A stretch of 64,000 nucleotides of DNA. It comes from Portunus trituberculatus (lineage: Eukaryota; Arthropoda; Malacostraca; Decapoda; Portunidae). The notes beneath the pieces are model-generated. The model saw nothing but the letters and a program-made list of their open reading frames with translations, did no database searches and was not told where the DNA came from. The stretch spans positions 21,309,986 to 21,373,985 of the forward strand of contig NC_059292.1 of NCBI RefSeq assembly GCF_017591435.1. Reading direction: 5' to 3'. Made by a program: the position numbers and the translations under genes. This document shows, in pieces, positions 34,352 through 47,649 of this stretch (its first letter is position 1; each line of letters begins with the position of its first letter).

Positions 34352-34621
34352 GAGCTTATCGGGTATGAAAATAGAGAAAAGGAAATGAAGATGTAAGTGC
34401 AGTACTAAATATCTTCATTATAACATAACACATTACATTTTGTAAGCTTAAAAGTGAGAAAACAACAGGTTAGTAAGCTATAAACATTAGGGGAATGATG
34501 GGAGACGAGTTGTAGGTCACTGGTAAACACCATAGCCAGCTGTGAGCGGCGAGCGGGATAGATCGTCGGGACGTGATGTCACAGGGATGTGGACCAGCCT
34601 TGTTCTCCAGGCGGCCTTGGT
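34349..34621. other. No gene recognised
   Basis: A spacer between an AC-anchored LINE fragment and fold-back fragments. No feature was noticed. Confidence 0.5.
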
Positions 34622-35185
34622 TCAGTCCCTCATCCGGCAAATTCAAACCCAGAAAATTTGCTACAACGGATGTGGTTGTACGTTATGCGGACTTTTTGGT
34701 CAAACTTTATATAGTACGTTAAACCGGAAATTCGTTAAACGAATATTCGTTAAGCGGAGTATTACTGTACTAAGAAATCATATCCATTATAGCAGGCATA
34801 GAGGAGTGGAAACATAAAATATCGTGGTGAAAGCAACACGCAACCTAAAAGGGTCACAAGAAGAAGCGTCCAAGTCACCGCAAGTCTCCACCTCTTCTGT
34901 GGCCGATCTCATCTCTGCTTTATTTTTTGGTATTCCATGTAAGATTTCACTTTATGCATTACAAAACAATCCTTTCTTGGGGGCAAGGCTTGTAAAAAGC
35001 TAATAGAAATGTTGTTTTGTGAACATAAATGCATATATAAGACAGTAACACCACCTGGAGAGGTGGTGTTCCCAGCAACCTCATAGCAACCTCATTACCG
35101 TCCCTCCAAGCGTTCATGGATGCCATTTCGCGGCAGGAGGTTGCTCTGACATTGTTAAAGAATCTTGGATCCAGCTCCTGTTCTT
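34622..35185 (-). mobile_element. Rearranged fold-back fragments (copy D)
   Basis: 34622-34767 is a terminal block ending GCGGAGTATTACTG plus TA. 34775-35185 is an inner arm running from TATCCATTATAGCAGGC to AATCTTGGATCCAGCTCCTG. Reading inward from the terminus the order is wrong for one intact copy. Either two truncated copies are joined or one copy has been scrambled. Confidence 0.8.
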
Positions 35186-35844
<659 letters not shown>

Positions 35845-35924
35845 TGTAGAACCTTAAACAGTATACAGTTTAGTTCAGTAGTCATGTTCACTTTATGGGA
35901 TTTTCACATTATATATATAGGGAG

Positions 35925-36255
35925 GCGGTGGCGTAGTGGATAAGGTGGTGAACGTGGGATCGGGCAGACGTCCACGCGTAGGTTCGAATCCCACCACGTA
36001 CAGCCTTAAAACACTTTGCCATTTGTCGAGTGGTTTAGAGTTACCTACATATCACCATGATACCCAGGTTCTAGGTGGTTACACTCAAGATGAGCTTGGG
36101 TGGTGATATGGGCCCTAATATGGGTGCCACTATAAATAAAATTGCCTGCGCCACTAATGGGCGGAAGCTGAACAGTGCTTCCCATACACTCTTCAAGTGT
36201 GCCTACAGGCGCTATAGGCCTTGAAAAAAAAAATAATTAATTAAAAAAAAAAAAA
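35925..36255 (+). mobile_element. tRNA-derived SINE (family 2), full copy
   Basis: The tRNA-like head has GGCGTAGTGGATAAGG (A-box region) and a perfect B-box GGTTCGAATCC (35981-35991). About 200 bp of body follows, with GCCACTAATGGGCGGAAGCT, CCCATACACTCTTCAAGTGT and GCGCTATAGGCC. The tail is an A/T-rich 3' end. It is the best-preserved of three copies in the window (27404 minus, and 39020/41642 minus). Confidence 0.92.
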
Positions 36256-38450
36256 AACACTTCATAAATCCTTGCATAAATAAAGAAATCCCTCTATTGT
36301 AATTTTCTACCTATTGCTATTTACATGACTTAGCCTGGATCCCTGAATTCATGCTAATTGATGCCTGTCAATCTCTTAAGCTTTGTAAGCTAAAATCTAA
36401 ATCTAACCAAATGCCACACGTTAGTCTTTTTGCCTCTATAAATTGAATTAACCGCTGCATTTCAGCCTTATCCGTAAAAAACAAACATGATAATTTCCAA
36501 GCTGAAGTGCTTTGCCCCTGTGGAGCCCCCAGTCATGGTGTGATAAACAATGATGTACCACTTGGGAACTCAAGAAATTCACAAGACACCATTAGCAAAA
36601 GATACAGACCTTTGAAAAATAAAGAATGAACCTGTAGTGAACATTTGTGCAAGAGGAGTTAAAAGATTATAAGAATAACCTTAGTATATCAATTTTGAGA
36701 CTATATCTGAGTACAACATGCTTTCTTAAATTACAATTTACAGAATGACAGTTCAGTGCTGAAATCTAAGAACTAGATTTATCTAAACCTAACCTCATCT
36801 AACCAAGCCTTTGGATGAAATGCTAACATTACTTCAATATTATCAAAGTAAATTCCTATAACCCCTTCACCACCAGTGTCTGCCTCTGGTTACTTAAGTG
36901 TGAAAGGGTTGTGTAACCAGTGACAGCCACTGACTTGTGCCATCCCTTCTCACTCTTGCAGTCAAAAGAATGGCATTAAAGGAGAAACTGTTTCTCTATG
37001 CTCTGCTGAGACCAAGAAGAAATGTTCTTGAAAGAGAAGAATATGTATTCATTAGATGATACAATCTTGGATAGACATCAGACACTTTTAAAAATTCTGC
37101 AATTTTTAGGGTTTTTAAAATATTTCAATTCTTTATTTAATTTCCTCTCAGTCACAAATTTGCCATCTAGGTTAGGAATCAGGTGCAGATTGATGCCATT
37201 CCTCCTCTCATGTCTCTTCTGTGTTCACCTTTACCATCTTCCATGAATAGTCACCAGGTACTCTTAAAATCTATCTTAACCAAAAACTGATGGATTAAGG
37301 ATGGCAGTAACATTGCTCAGTGACTGTATAAAAGCTCCCATTTGAAATAATGTCTAACAGTGAGCGGCAGCCAGTGTGGATGGCAACCACTGGTTGCGAG
37401 ATCATGTCACAGCCACCAGTGGTAATTCACGTGCACCCCCACCACCACTACCACCATATTTACCTTATACGAAAGGCTCAATAAATAATAAGATGCGGCA
37501 TGCCGCTCTATTTAGTGATTTTTTCGACTCTTAACAAACTTGTGGATCTGATGGGAAAGTGGGGCTTTTGGGTTGGGAAACCTAAAATGCAACAAAAAAA
37601 ATGTGGTTATTGATGCTGTTGTTATGATGGTCACCATCCTTGATACTAGCTACAGAAAATCCCCAGAAATTAGTAGCCTATCCTTAAGGACACTTATCTA
37701 AGCTAGCATTATATAACTTCATCAGTCCTAAAACTAACCTGACCTAACATAGGTTAGGTTAGGAAATACTAGGCTAGGTTAGATTGGATAAAGTTAGATT
37801 AGTGACCCTAAGGAGGTATAACCTAACAAATTTTGGAGATAATTGTTTTTGGATATTTGACTAGCAATATCTAGAGATTATTTTGGGTAGTATCAAAGAA
37901 AGCACCAATCATAACAACAGCAACAAAAACTTTCACTTATTTTTCATAGTAAGCGGCAACATTTAACCATATTCTAGCTTACTCTGTCTGAAAACCCTGC
38001 TTTCCTGCCAAGTCTTCAAGTGTGTTTGGAGTTAGGATCCGAAAACTTTAGTAAATAGTGGTATGCCTCATCTTAATCAATCACAAACTAAGGGAGGTAG
38101 CCATTGGTAAGTAATCACAGGTGACATCATGTGAAAGGGGCCCCAAATATCTCACTATCCTTCCTGTAAAGAGCCTCTCCCTGACAGAAAGACATCAAAT
38201 ACTTTTAATTACCAACTGTCACAATACACAGAAATGCAATATCTACACAGTGAAATAAGGGTTATTATGTTAGAGAAGCTGTTTGCCAAAATAATGCAAG
38301 CAAAGTTAAAGCTCATATTTAGGACACAGGAAAGTTTGTGCTGATGCAAACAATAGAGAAGTGCCTAAAAAGAGGAGATCTGGAGAAATGTCTCAGAGGC
38401 ATAAGAGACAGGTGACAAAGGTGATGTAGGTAGGATCCTTCTGGTTAATA
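36256..38450. other. No gene or element recognised (2.2 kb)
   Basis: Mostly unique-looking AT-rich DNA. A short run of TTAGG-like units (AGGTTAGGTTAGG near 37750) is present, and ACCTAACC-type motifs occur near 36790. I find no exon or RNA gene. Host regulatory sequence cannot be ruled out. Confidence 0.5.
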
Positions 38451-38478
38451 ATGAATGTTGGTCTACATTTAACAGATT

Positions 38479-39010
<532 letters not shown>

Positions 39011-39019
39011 TATTATTAT

Positions 39020-39203
39020 TTTTTCTTTCTTTTTTTCTTAATGTTATGGCCTATAGCACCTGTAGGTATACTTGAAGAGTATGGGAAGTGCTGTTCAGCT
39101 TCCACCCATTAGTGGCACAGGCAATTTTATTTGTAATGGTACCCATATTAGGGCCCATATCACCATCCAAGTGCATCTTTGGTGTAAGGTAATTACACCG
39201 CCT
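39020..39203 (-). mobile_element. SINE family 2, 3' half (split copy, part 1)
   Basis: On the minus strand it matches the 3' half of the family 2 SINE (CACTAATGGGTGGAAGCTGA, CATACTCTTCAAGTATACC, GGCCATAACATT). It stops at 39203, where LINE sequence begins. The missing next portion appears at 41642-41690. Confidence 0.85.
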
Positions 39204-39370
39204 TTTAATTAAGCAACAACATGGATTTAGAAGTCATCATTGCACCGAGTCGGCGATACTATAATTTGTTAACAACGTATATCGGTGTCTAGAGGAGAAA
39301 CTGTATGTTGTGGCAATTTTCATGGACCTATCTAAAGCTTTTGACACATGAGACCAAAAAATATTATTTA

Positions 39371-39982
39371 CAGTAAGCCCCCACACTTGGCGAATTAATT
39401 AGTCTGGCAAAACTACCGCCAAATGCGAATTTCGCCAAGCACAAGTTCTTTATATCATGTAAATTACCTAAAAATGCCTCAATCAGTCTTTGGTCATTGC
39501 CAAAGTCCCTCTATTGACCCCTAAAATACCATCATTCGAGCTGAAATAAAATTTTTTGCCTTCACATATTAGAACACATGTACAAAACAGACCAATAAAT
39601 AATAAATAAAGCTAATAAGACATGATATAAAGGCTGTAACTCCTGTTTTTCCACCCGTTTCCCTCGTCCACTTTCGTCCTTGCTGCCACCACCATTGTCC
39701 TTAACCCCATCAGTACCACCTGTTGCGCTGGTAGAGGCCATGTTGGCAGTAAATCACCAGAATTCGTTCCCACATGGCTGAAGGGGACTCTCACACGGTG
39801 ATCTGATAGGTTTAGAGAGAGGTCTGACATCACCAGCGAGCCGCGTGGTTTGCCGTGCGGCCACCAGGGGACCACCAAGTTTTAATTCAAATTGCCAAGC
39901 ATGCACTCGGTGGTCCATGGCCACCCTACCGCCAATAGTGAATTTTGCCAAGCTGAGATTCGCCAGGTGCAGGGGCTTACTG
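39371..39982. mobile_element. Pogo/Tigger-type MITE, TIR CAGTAAGCCCC
   Basis: The left end CAGTAAGCCCCCACACTTGG and the right end CCAGGTGCAGGGGCTTACTG are inverted, flanked by TA (39369-39370 and 39983-39984). It is 612 bp and non-coding. It interrupts the LINE reverse transcriptase. Confidence 0.92.
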
Positions 39983-40140
39983 TACTGGATTAGAAAATAT
40001 TGCCATTAAGGGGTACACCATTAAAACTATTCAAGAGCTATTTGAGCAACAGGTATCAATGTGTTTACTGTAATCAAAATTATTCCTCATTTAATCATAT
40101 ATGTAAAGGAGTGCCACAGGAGTCTATTCTAGCTCCTATA

Positions 40141-40397
<257 letters not shown>

Positions 40398-41289
40398 CTT
40401 GAAATTCAAGTACAAAACTTGACTATGTAATATATGCTGATTATACAACCCTTATGATAAATGATAAAGACTTAAATTCCTTACATTCGAATATAATATC
40501 TGAACTAAACATCATTAAATCATAGTTACAATCTAATAAATCAAAGATCAATATCTCAAAGACTAAATATGTTCTCTTTCAGAATAGATCAATTAAAAAT
40601 GTACTTCCTCCTATATTTTTAGACGGTGAAGTTAATGATATGAAATTTCTTGGAGCTGCCATATTGAAGATGTACTACAATTAAAATTCTCAAAGATTAC
40701 AGGTATTTTGTATCGCGTTCGGCACAACTTAACTTCAGAAGCGATGATCAGCATATATTACACTCTCTGCTACCCTCACCTCACATACTGTCTCTCACTG
40801 TGGGCAAGTACATGGTCTTCATTTCTTAATAAATTAAAAATACCACAAAATAAAATTTTGAGATGTATCTTCTTTATGAAAAAACACGATTCTACAAAAG
40901 ATATTTATAGTAGAGAAAATATTCTTAATATTGTTTCCATACAAATACTTCACACTTCTTTTAATTTACAAATCTATTGGACACAACTCAATATTTAGTC
41001 ATTGATAATCCTTTCATACCTGCAGAAATAATGTATATTTAAGATGCCCTACCTTTAGAACTTCAATATATAAGAATAGTGTCATATGTAACAGCCCGAA
41101 CTTGTATAAGAACCTGCCAAACAAGATCAAACTTCTTGATAATTTCAACATACAAACATATAAAAACAAAATAAAAACATATTTTGATTGAACAAAATTT
41201 AACACAAAACTTGTACCTATGCTTTGTGTTGTGTACCCGTTTATTATATTACTTTTTCCTTTACTTTTCATATTTCTCTATTGAATGCT

Positions 41290-41291
<2 letters not shown>

Positions 41292-41366
<75 letters not shown>
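41292..41366. repeat. (TA)n microsatellite
   Basis: About 75 bp of TA repeat in the LINE 3' region. Confidence 0.97.
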
Positions 41367-41368
<2 letters not shown>

Positions 41369-41641
41369 TGTCTCAATCAGACTATACAATGTATTTGTTA
41401 GGTTTCTACCTTGGTGACAGCACACTGTATGCAAGTCAACTTTACAATAAAATAGGATTACTCCCTAACTAGATTAGATATTATGCAAAACTAGTTTTCT
41501 GCTCTCATTGCATATAATTTTTAATGCAAACTGTCTGTCTTAGGAGTTCTGACTCGACAGACCATACCTGACATATTTATTGATTGTAAATCTACCTGTA
41601 CCCGTAAAAATGGCAATAAATTATACTTACTTAAAAAAAAA

Positions 41642-41692
41642 AATGGGTATTATGGTGACATGTAGGTAACTTTAAACCACATGACAAATTAT
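41642..41692 (-). mobile_element. SINE family 2 (split copy, part 2)
   Basis: On the minus strand it continues the SINE body where 39203 stopped (ATTTGTCATGTGGTTTAAAG, ACCTACATGTCACCATAATA). This shows that the LINE 39204-41638 landed in a pre-existing SINE. The tRNA-like head is missing. Confidence 0.75.
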
Positions 41693-41727
41693 AAAGTTTC
41701 AAGGCAGACAAAGTTTCAAGGCATAGG

Positions 41728-42013
41728 AAACGAATAAGGGGATACATGGAAATGGTAATAAATTAGCAGATAAAAAAATAGGTAAAAAATAGGGGAAGAG
41801 GATAACAAATAAGGGGGAATGAGAATAAAACAGGAGATGAAGGAAAACAAAAGAAAGCTGGATGAATGAGAGTAAAACTTAGGGAGATAAATGGAACAAA
41901 AGGATAATAAATGGGGGAAACTTAGGAAGTACTTTTACATCGCAAGACAGCATCATGTTTTTTTTCTTTTTTTTCTCCTTTCCCCTCCTACAGGCAACTT
42001 TGCTATCATGAGA
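41728..42013 (-). repeat. Large inverted repeat, left arm (inner part)
   Basis: Reverse complement of the inner part of 50866-51294: AACTTAGGGAG(A/G)TAAATGGAAC, AGGAAGTACTT(T/C)TA, GCAAGACAG and GGCAACTTTGCT are shared in mirrored order. Confidence 0.85.
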
Positions 42014-42046
42014 CGTAAAAGTGATCAAATCATACACACACACACA

Positions 42047-42092
42047 AATACACAAAGAAAAAAACAATACTGTCTCACAACATAAAAGTAAT

Positions 42093-42100
<8 letters not shown>
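42047..42100 (+). repeat. 53-bp direct repeat, left copy
   Basis: AATACACAAAGAAA...CTCACAACATAAAAGTAATC and ACACAC recur almost exactly at 50443-50495. The two copies bracket the pair of AC-anchored LINEs. Confidence 0.88.

Positions 42101-42187
<87 letters not shown>
42096..42187. repeat. (CA)n microsatellite, 5' junction of LINE
   Basis: About 90 bp of pure CA directly before the first LINE. Confidence 0.97.
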
Positions 42188-42189
<2 letters not shown>

Positions 42190-42401
42190 CGTCGCCGTCG
42201 CTGAGAGAGGACGGCTCGTCTCCGGCTGCGGACGGGAAGAAGGAAAATACCTATGGTGTTACAGGGCCCGGGTAACTCTAAGTTAGTGTCCTGTTAATGT
42301 CCTACTGTCGCTTAGTGTTGAAAGTGAGGGATATGGAGAGTGATCCCTGAGAGGAGAGTGTGGGCGGTGATTGTTTTGGCTGTAATCAGCTGACGATAAC
42401 A

Positions 42402-43360
42402 AAAATGGCGTCTAGACAAGCCAGAGACTTTGAAGGTTTTATAACTACAAAAGGACTGGAGAAACTAGATATGGATGCAAGAATCCAGGCACTGGAAAGT
42501 AAGTTCCTAAACATTTTGTCCATAGAAGAAAAACTGGATAGAGTTCTAGCCGAGAATGATTCGTTCAAAAAAGAGATCTATTTGTTAACGTTAGCGAATA
42601 AAGAGCTATTGAAGGAAAAAGTAGAGATGGAGAAAGAAAACCAACAACTAAGGAAACAATGTGAAGAGATGAAGGCTAAACTCATGGAAATGGAGATAAA
42701 AATATCCGAAGGGGACTTGAGGAAGGAGGAATGCCTTAATCTAATTGATACCAGGATGAAAGAAGTGAACCATGAACATCAGGAGGTACAAAGGTCCTTT
42801 AGGAGATAGTAAAAAGCAGGAAGAGGAAAATAAAGGGATTACGCAGAGGAAATGGTAAAGGCACTAAAGGAAAATGAGTATGTGGTGAGAGATATTGCTG
42901 AAAAGAAAAATGTGTGATCATAATAGGATTGAGGAGGAAACTAACAGGAACTGGCAGGACAGGAGGGATAAGGAAAATGACAGGATTAAGTCTTTACTGA
43001 ACAAGATCTCTGTGGAAGAAGAGGACCTATATGCTGAGGTAGAAGAAAGTGTGAGATTGGGAGCTTTTGAGGAAGGCAAGAATAGACCATTAAAATTGAA
43101 ATTAAAGTCTCAGGTGGCAGCGGAGGCCTTGTTGAGGAGGGCTTGGAAACTTAAGGACTCTGAGGAAACCAAAACAATTTACATAAGAAGAAATATGTCA
43201 CAAGATGAGCGAATGAAAATGAAGGAGCTTGTAACTGAAGTGAAGGAGAGGAATGACGAAAGAACAGAGGAGGAAAAGACCAAGTTTTTGGAGGATGAGA
43301 AATGGGAGGCTAAAGAAGTGGTGGATAAAACAGACGGAATAGGCATTACATGGAAGAATG
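42402..43360 (+). pseudogene. LINE ORF1 (coiled-coil RNA-binding protein)
   Basis: From MASRQARDFEGFITTKGLEK it runs through a Leu/Glu/Lys-rich coiled coil (about residues 20-135: EEKLDRVLAENDSFKKEIY, LLKEKVEMEKENQQLRKQ). After a frameshift near 42809-42895 comes a basic C-terminal domain (EEDLYAEVEESVRLGAF, then RPLKLKLKSQVAAEALLRRA, TKTIYIRRNMSQDERM). This matches the RRM-like ORF1 seen in CR1-type LINEs. It binds LINE RNA in the family. Here it is broken by the frameshift. Confidence 0.7.
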
Positions 43361-43379
43361 AGACTAGGAATGGAATAAA

Positions 43380-44110
43380 AGTGACTTACATGAACATAGA
43401 TGGATTTCTGTCTAAGAGGCTAGAATGTATGGATTACCTAAGAAATAACGAACCGGACATAATGTGTGTAGTGGAAACAAAGCTAAGGCCGAAATAAAGC
43501 TAGACTGGTTTGTTGTAAAACACTACAAAGTATGGAGAAATGATAGAAAAATAAAGGAGGTGGTGGTATAATGGTTCTTACTAAGGAAGATCTGATAGTG
43601 AAGGAGGTGAACTATAGTAAGAGAAATGAGGAAGTGATAAGTATGCTTATAACAGATGGCAAGAGGGACATTAATATTATAACAGTATACATACCACCCA
43701 GAACCAGTGCTTGGGAATATGAACAGTACCAAATGGTGATGAGAAATACTCTAGACAGAATGAAGCAAGAACTCATCAGAAAGGATAGAGTGATGATAGT
43801 TGGAGACTTTAATTGCAAAGAAATAGTGTGGGAAGACTACGAAGTGGTGAACGGTGGTGAGTGGGCAGAAGAATTGTTAAAGGTAGCAACAAATAACTTG
43901 ATGACACAGTGGGTGAGATCACCAACAAGGTGCAGGGGACAAGATGTTGCAGCAAGGTTGGATTTGGTATTTACCAGGGGAATCTCTCTAAAAGAGGAAA
44001 TTGAACATGAATGTCCCTTGGGAAAAGCGATCATGATGTCCTAAGCTTTGAGCTGGATACAGAATTAAGCACGAATAAGATTGTGGAACGCAGGAGGAAA
44101 AATTAAATTA
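43380..44110 (+). pseudogene. LINE ORF2 endonuclease domain, broken
   Basis: The apurinic-type endonuclease starts at VTYMNIDGFLSKRLEC, then EPDIMCVVETKLRPK. It continues after a frameshift at about 43500 with INIITVYIPPRTSAWEYEQ, VMIVGDFNCKEIVWEDYE, RSPTRCRGQDVAARLDLVF and ECPLGKAIMMS. The family motif ends GKSDHDV-like. The catalytic N, E, D and N positions are readable, but the ORF is shifted twice. Confidence 0.82.
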
Positions 44111-44572
44111 TACTAGGGCAAATTATAACCATATAAGGGAGTTCTTTAATGAAATTGACTGGTCCGTGGTATACCAGGAAAGGGATATGCAATTGAAATA
44201 CGATAAATTTATGGATTTGTATAACTCTGCTGTGAAAAAGTTTGTGCCATATCACAGAAAGAGGACTTTAAATAATAAACAGTGGTTTAATAGAAATTGT
44301 GAAGAAGCAAAAAAGAACAAAGAAAAGGCATGGAAGAAACTTAAGAAAAACAGTGATGTATTATCAAGAGAAGTCTACAAAACAGCAAGGAATAGATATG
44401 TTGAAGTAAGGAGAACAGCACAGAAGGAATATGAACAGAGGGTGGTGGAAAACTGTGATAGTGACCCAAAATGTTTTACAAATTCATAAATGGAAAACTA
44501 AATAAAAGGAGGCAATAGAAAAGGTAAAAATGGGAAGAAGTATATGAAGATGCTGGAGATATAGCTGAAATT

Positions 44573-45850
44573 TTGAACGACAACTTTTGCAAAGTGTTTA
44601 CAAAGGAGGAGCATTTTATGGGAGGAAGGCCTACGGAAATAAAGCAAATGCAGGACATCATGGTTACTAAGGAAGATGTAAGGAAAATTATAAGCAATCT
44701 GGATATTAATAAATCAATGGGGCCTGATGGCATATCTGGGAGGTTGCTAAATGAATGTAAGGATCAATTGTTGAACCCGTATTTGATATTGTGGAAACCT
44801 CCATACGAACAGGATTAGTCCCGAAAGAGTGGAAAAGAGCTGACATTGTGCCTATATATAAGAATGGTAGTAGAATGGAACCGCTAAATTATAGACCAGT
44901 ATCGTTGACTAGTATATTGTGCAAGGTATGTGAAGAAGTAATTAAAGCTAAGTGGAGTGAGTATCTAGAAAGTGAAAACATTCTGAGTGAAAGGCAGTTT
45001 GGTTTCAGAAAAGGAAGATCGTGTATCCAATTTATTATGTTTTTATTCAAGAGTGACTGACATACTACAACATAGAGAGGGATGGGTGGATGCTATCTAC
45101 CTGGACTTGAGAAAGGCCTTTGATAAAGTACCACACAATAGACTGATGTGGAAACTAAAGATGATTGGAGGAGTAAATGATAAACTAGCAAAATGGATGG
45201 AAAATTACTTAATGGGAAGAGAAATGAGAACAGTGGTGAGAGGAAGGAAGTCCGAGTGGAAGAAGGTAACCAGTGGAGTTCCACAAGGGTCAGTGCTGGG
45301 TCCCATCATGTTTTTGATTTATGTTAATGATATGCCAGTAGGAATTGACAGTTACATGAACATGTTTGCGGACGATACTAAAATTATGAGGAGAGTAAAG
45401 AATGTGGAAGATTGTAACAAGTTACAGGAAGATCTTGATAAAATATATGAGTGGAGTAAAGAGTGGCAGATGGAATTTAATATAGACAAGACCCATGTTA
45501 TGAAAATGGGAAGAAGTAGATACAGACCAAACAGGGATTACAGGCTGGGTGATGAGAAAATTAAAGAGACCAATGAGGAGAAAGACTTAGGAGTAACCAT
45601 GCAAAACACTTTGTCACCGGAGAAACACATTAACAAGATTTTTTGGAAAACATACAACATGCTTCAAAATATTGGCCTTGCATTCCACTACCTAGATGAA
45701 GGAATGATGAAGAAGATATTATGTACCTTAATAAGACCCCAGTTAGAATATGCAGCATGTGTCTGGTCACCGCATATGAAGAAAAATGTGAAGAAGGTGG
45801 AAAGGGTACAGAGGCTGGCAACAAGGATGGTACCAGGACTCAGGAGTTAG
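44573..45850 (+). pseudogene. LINE ORF2 reverse transcriptase
   Basis: Motifs in order: NKSMGPDGISGRLLNECKDQ, WKRADIVPIYKNGSRMEPLN, NYRPVSLTSILCKVCEEVIK, RQFGFRKGRSC, DAIYLDLRKAFDKVPHNRL (motif A), TSGVPQGSVLGPIMFLIYVN (motif B), MNMFADDTKIMRRVK (motif C, FADD), EEKDLGVTMQNTLSPEKHIN and IRPQLEYAACVWSPH. 44987-45850 is open for 287 codons. Shifts near 44818 and 45060 break the start, and one at about 45850 breaks the C-terminus. The FADDTKI style is typical of CR1/L2-group LINEs. Confidence 0.88.
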
Positions 45851-46213
45851 ACTATGAGGAAAGACTGAGGAAGCTGGGGCTGACCACATTAGAAGAGAGA
45901 AGAACAAGAGGAGACATGATAACTATGTATAAATTGGTGAACAAGATTGACATACTGGACAGAGAGTTGATAAAGGTGACCACAAGTAATCATCTCCGAG
46001 GACATGGAAAAAGCTAATAAAGGACATCTGTCTAAATGACGTGAGAAAATACAGTTTCCCGCATCGTAGCATTGATAAGTGGAATAAACTGAGCAGTGAT
46101 GTCGTTGATGCGTGTGTGTCAATCAGATGAAAGAGATATGACAGGAATGGACAAGGAGACAGGTCACAGAGAGCTTAGCTCGGGTCCTGTAATACACAAA
46201 TAGGTACTCGTAA

Positions 46214-46215
<2 letters not shown>

Positions 46216-46283
<68 letters not shown>
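46216..46283. repeat. (CA)n shared by the two LINEs
   Basis: A single CA tract of about 68 bp is both the 3' tail of element 1 and the 5' junction of element 2. Confidence 0.97.
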
Positions 46284-46285
<2 letters not shown>

Positions 46286-46729
46286 CACGCTCTGTGGAGA
46301 GCGGACGTGCCTCCTGCTTAAAGCGGCATCTAACTAACACTCCACACGCTAAGCAATGTGCTTGAGTGAGAATAGTTATTGCTATTGAGGGGCGACCAGA
46401 GGGAGTGAACGAGTGTACAGAGTGAACGTAGCCTGGTGGCGTGTACATGGGAGTGATCGGAGGTGTGAGAACCTCCACACTCCAAACGACAGAGCGGGAA
46501 CCACACAAAGGCCAGCCATAGCAGCCGCCAACGCATCCCACCACACACACGTAGCTACCAGGCCTGGCCCCCAGTGACCACACACCCACATGCTCCCAGG
46601 AAGAGTAAAAAAAAATGGATAGACCGGTAAGAAATAAATTACCAAATTCAAAATATGTTGATGAGGCCCAGGGAGCAAAGCCGAAAGTGGCCAGTCAAAG
46701 CATGAGTCCATCTTCAACAGGGCAACAAT

Positions 46730-47600
46730 GCAAGGTAGATTGGTAATGTTGGAGAAGAGATTTGAGGAGTTGGTGAAGGAATTAAAAGTTCAGAGGAGTG
46801 AGGAGGAGCAGGATAGAGAATTCCAAGGCTTTGAAGGAAAGAGTTAAGAGACTGGAGGAAAATGAAAACGATTGGTGGATGAGAATGCACACTTGAGAGT
46901 GGAGGTTGAAAAATACAAGAGACGGTTGGAGGAGAAAATGGAGAGAGTAGTAAAGGAGAAAGATGACTTTAAGGAAATGATTAGTGAGCAGAATGAAAGG
47001 TTTGAAAGGAATGGGAACTGAAGAAAACACAATGGACTGAGTCGAGGGAAGCAGAGATGGTTGGATTACAAGAAATAATTAAAGATCAGTTGAAGGAAGA
47101 CAAAAAAGAAAGGTCCAAGGAACTGGTTAATGTAATGAAGAATAAGGAAACATTGATAAGGGAAATAGCAGAAAAGAAGAAGAGTGTGTTAATATTTGGG
47201 ATGAAAGAACAAAATATAACATATAAGCCTAAGAGAATTAAGGAAGAATTAAAACGGTAAGAGATCTGTTCAAAAATCTAAATGATGATGAAAAAAGACC
47301 TACAAGAAGAAGTGGAAGAGATCCATAGACTGGGTCCGTATAAGGAGGGAGTGAGCAGACCGATTAAAGTAGTACTGAAGTCACAACAATCTGGGAGGAT
47401 ATCCTATATAGAACATCAAAGTTAAGAGAGATAGAAGGTTGTAAAGAGGTGTTTGTGAGAAAGAATAGAAATGAGGAAGAGAGGAGAAGATATAAGGAAT
47501 TGGTGGAAGAGGCGAGAAGGAAAAATGATGAGCGGTCTGAGGAGGAAAGAGAAAAGTTTTTGGAGAGTTATAGGAGAGAGAGTCAGAAAGTGGTATGTGG
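46730..47600 (+). pseudogene. LINE ORF1, broken
   Basis: A Glu/Lys/Leu-rich coiled-coil region at about 46740-47260 (for example MVGLQEIIKDQLKEDKKERS, LVNVMKNKETLIREIAEKKK) is followed by SVLIFGMKEQNITYKPKRIK. A basic part (VRKNRNEEERRRYKELVEEA-type) follows, homologous to ORF1 of element 1. Several frameshifts are present. Confidence 0.65.
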
Positions 47601-47649
47601 AAAGAAGGAATGGAGGAACCCCTAGAGGAGCAGTGGGTGGACCGTAATG

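Larger units (their letters stand above)
42188..46215 (+). mobile_element. AC-anchored CR1-like LINE, element 1 (near full length)
   Basis: It starts TCCGTCGCCGTCGC right after (CA)n and ends GTAATACACAAATAGGTACT, CGTAAATACACAC into the next (CA)n. It contains a 5' untranslated region, a coiled-coil ORF1, and an ORF2 with endonuclease and reverse transcriptase. At about 4.0 kb it appears nearly full length. It is the same superfamily as element 2 but clearly diverged, so it is a sister family rather than a recent duplicate. Confidence 0.9.

Noticed and set aside
34119..34388. Cys/Val repeat frames and the Thr/His frame at 42021-42275
   Set aside because: Translations of (TG)n and (AC)n tracts attached to LINE ends.
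35925..36010. A functional tRNA gene (also considered at 6086, 50548 and 62074)
   Set aside because: A- and B-boxes are present, but acceptor stems are not intact and each is fused to a SINE body shared with other copies.
37740..37790. Interstitial telomere repeat (TTAGG)n
   Set aside because: Only two or three consecutive GGTTAGG-like units, too few in AT-rich DNA to claim telomeric origin.
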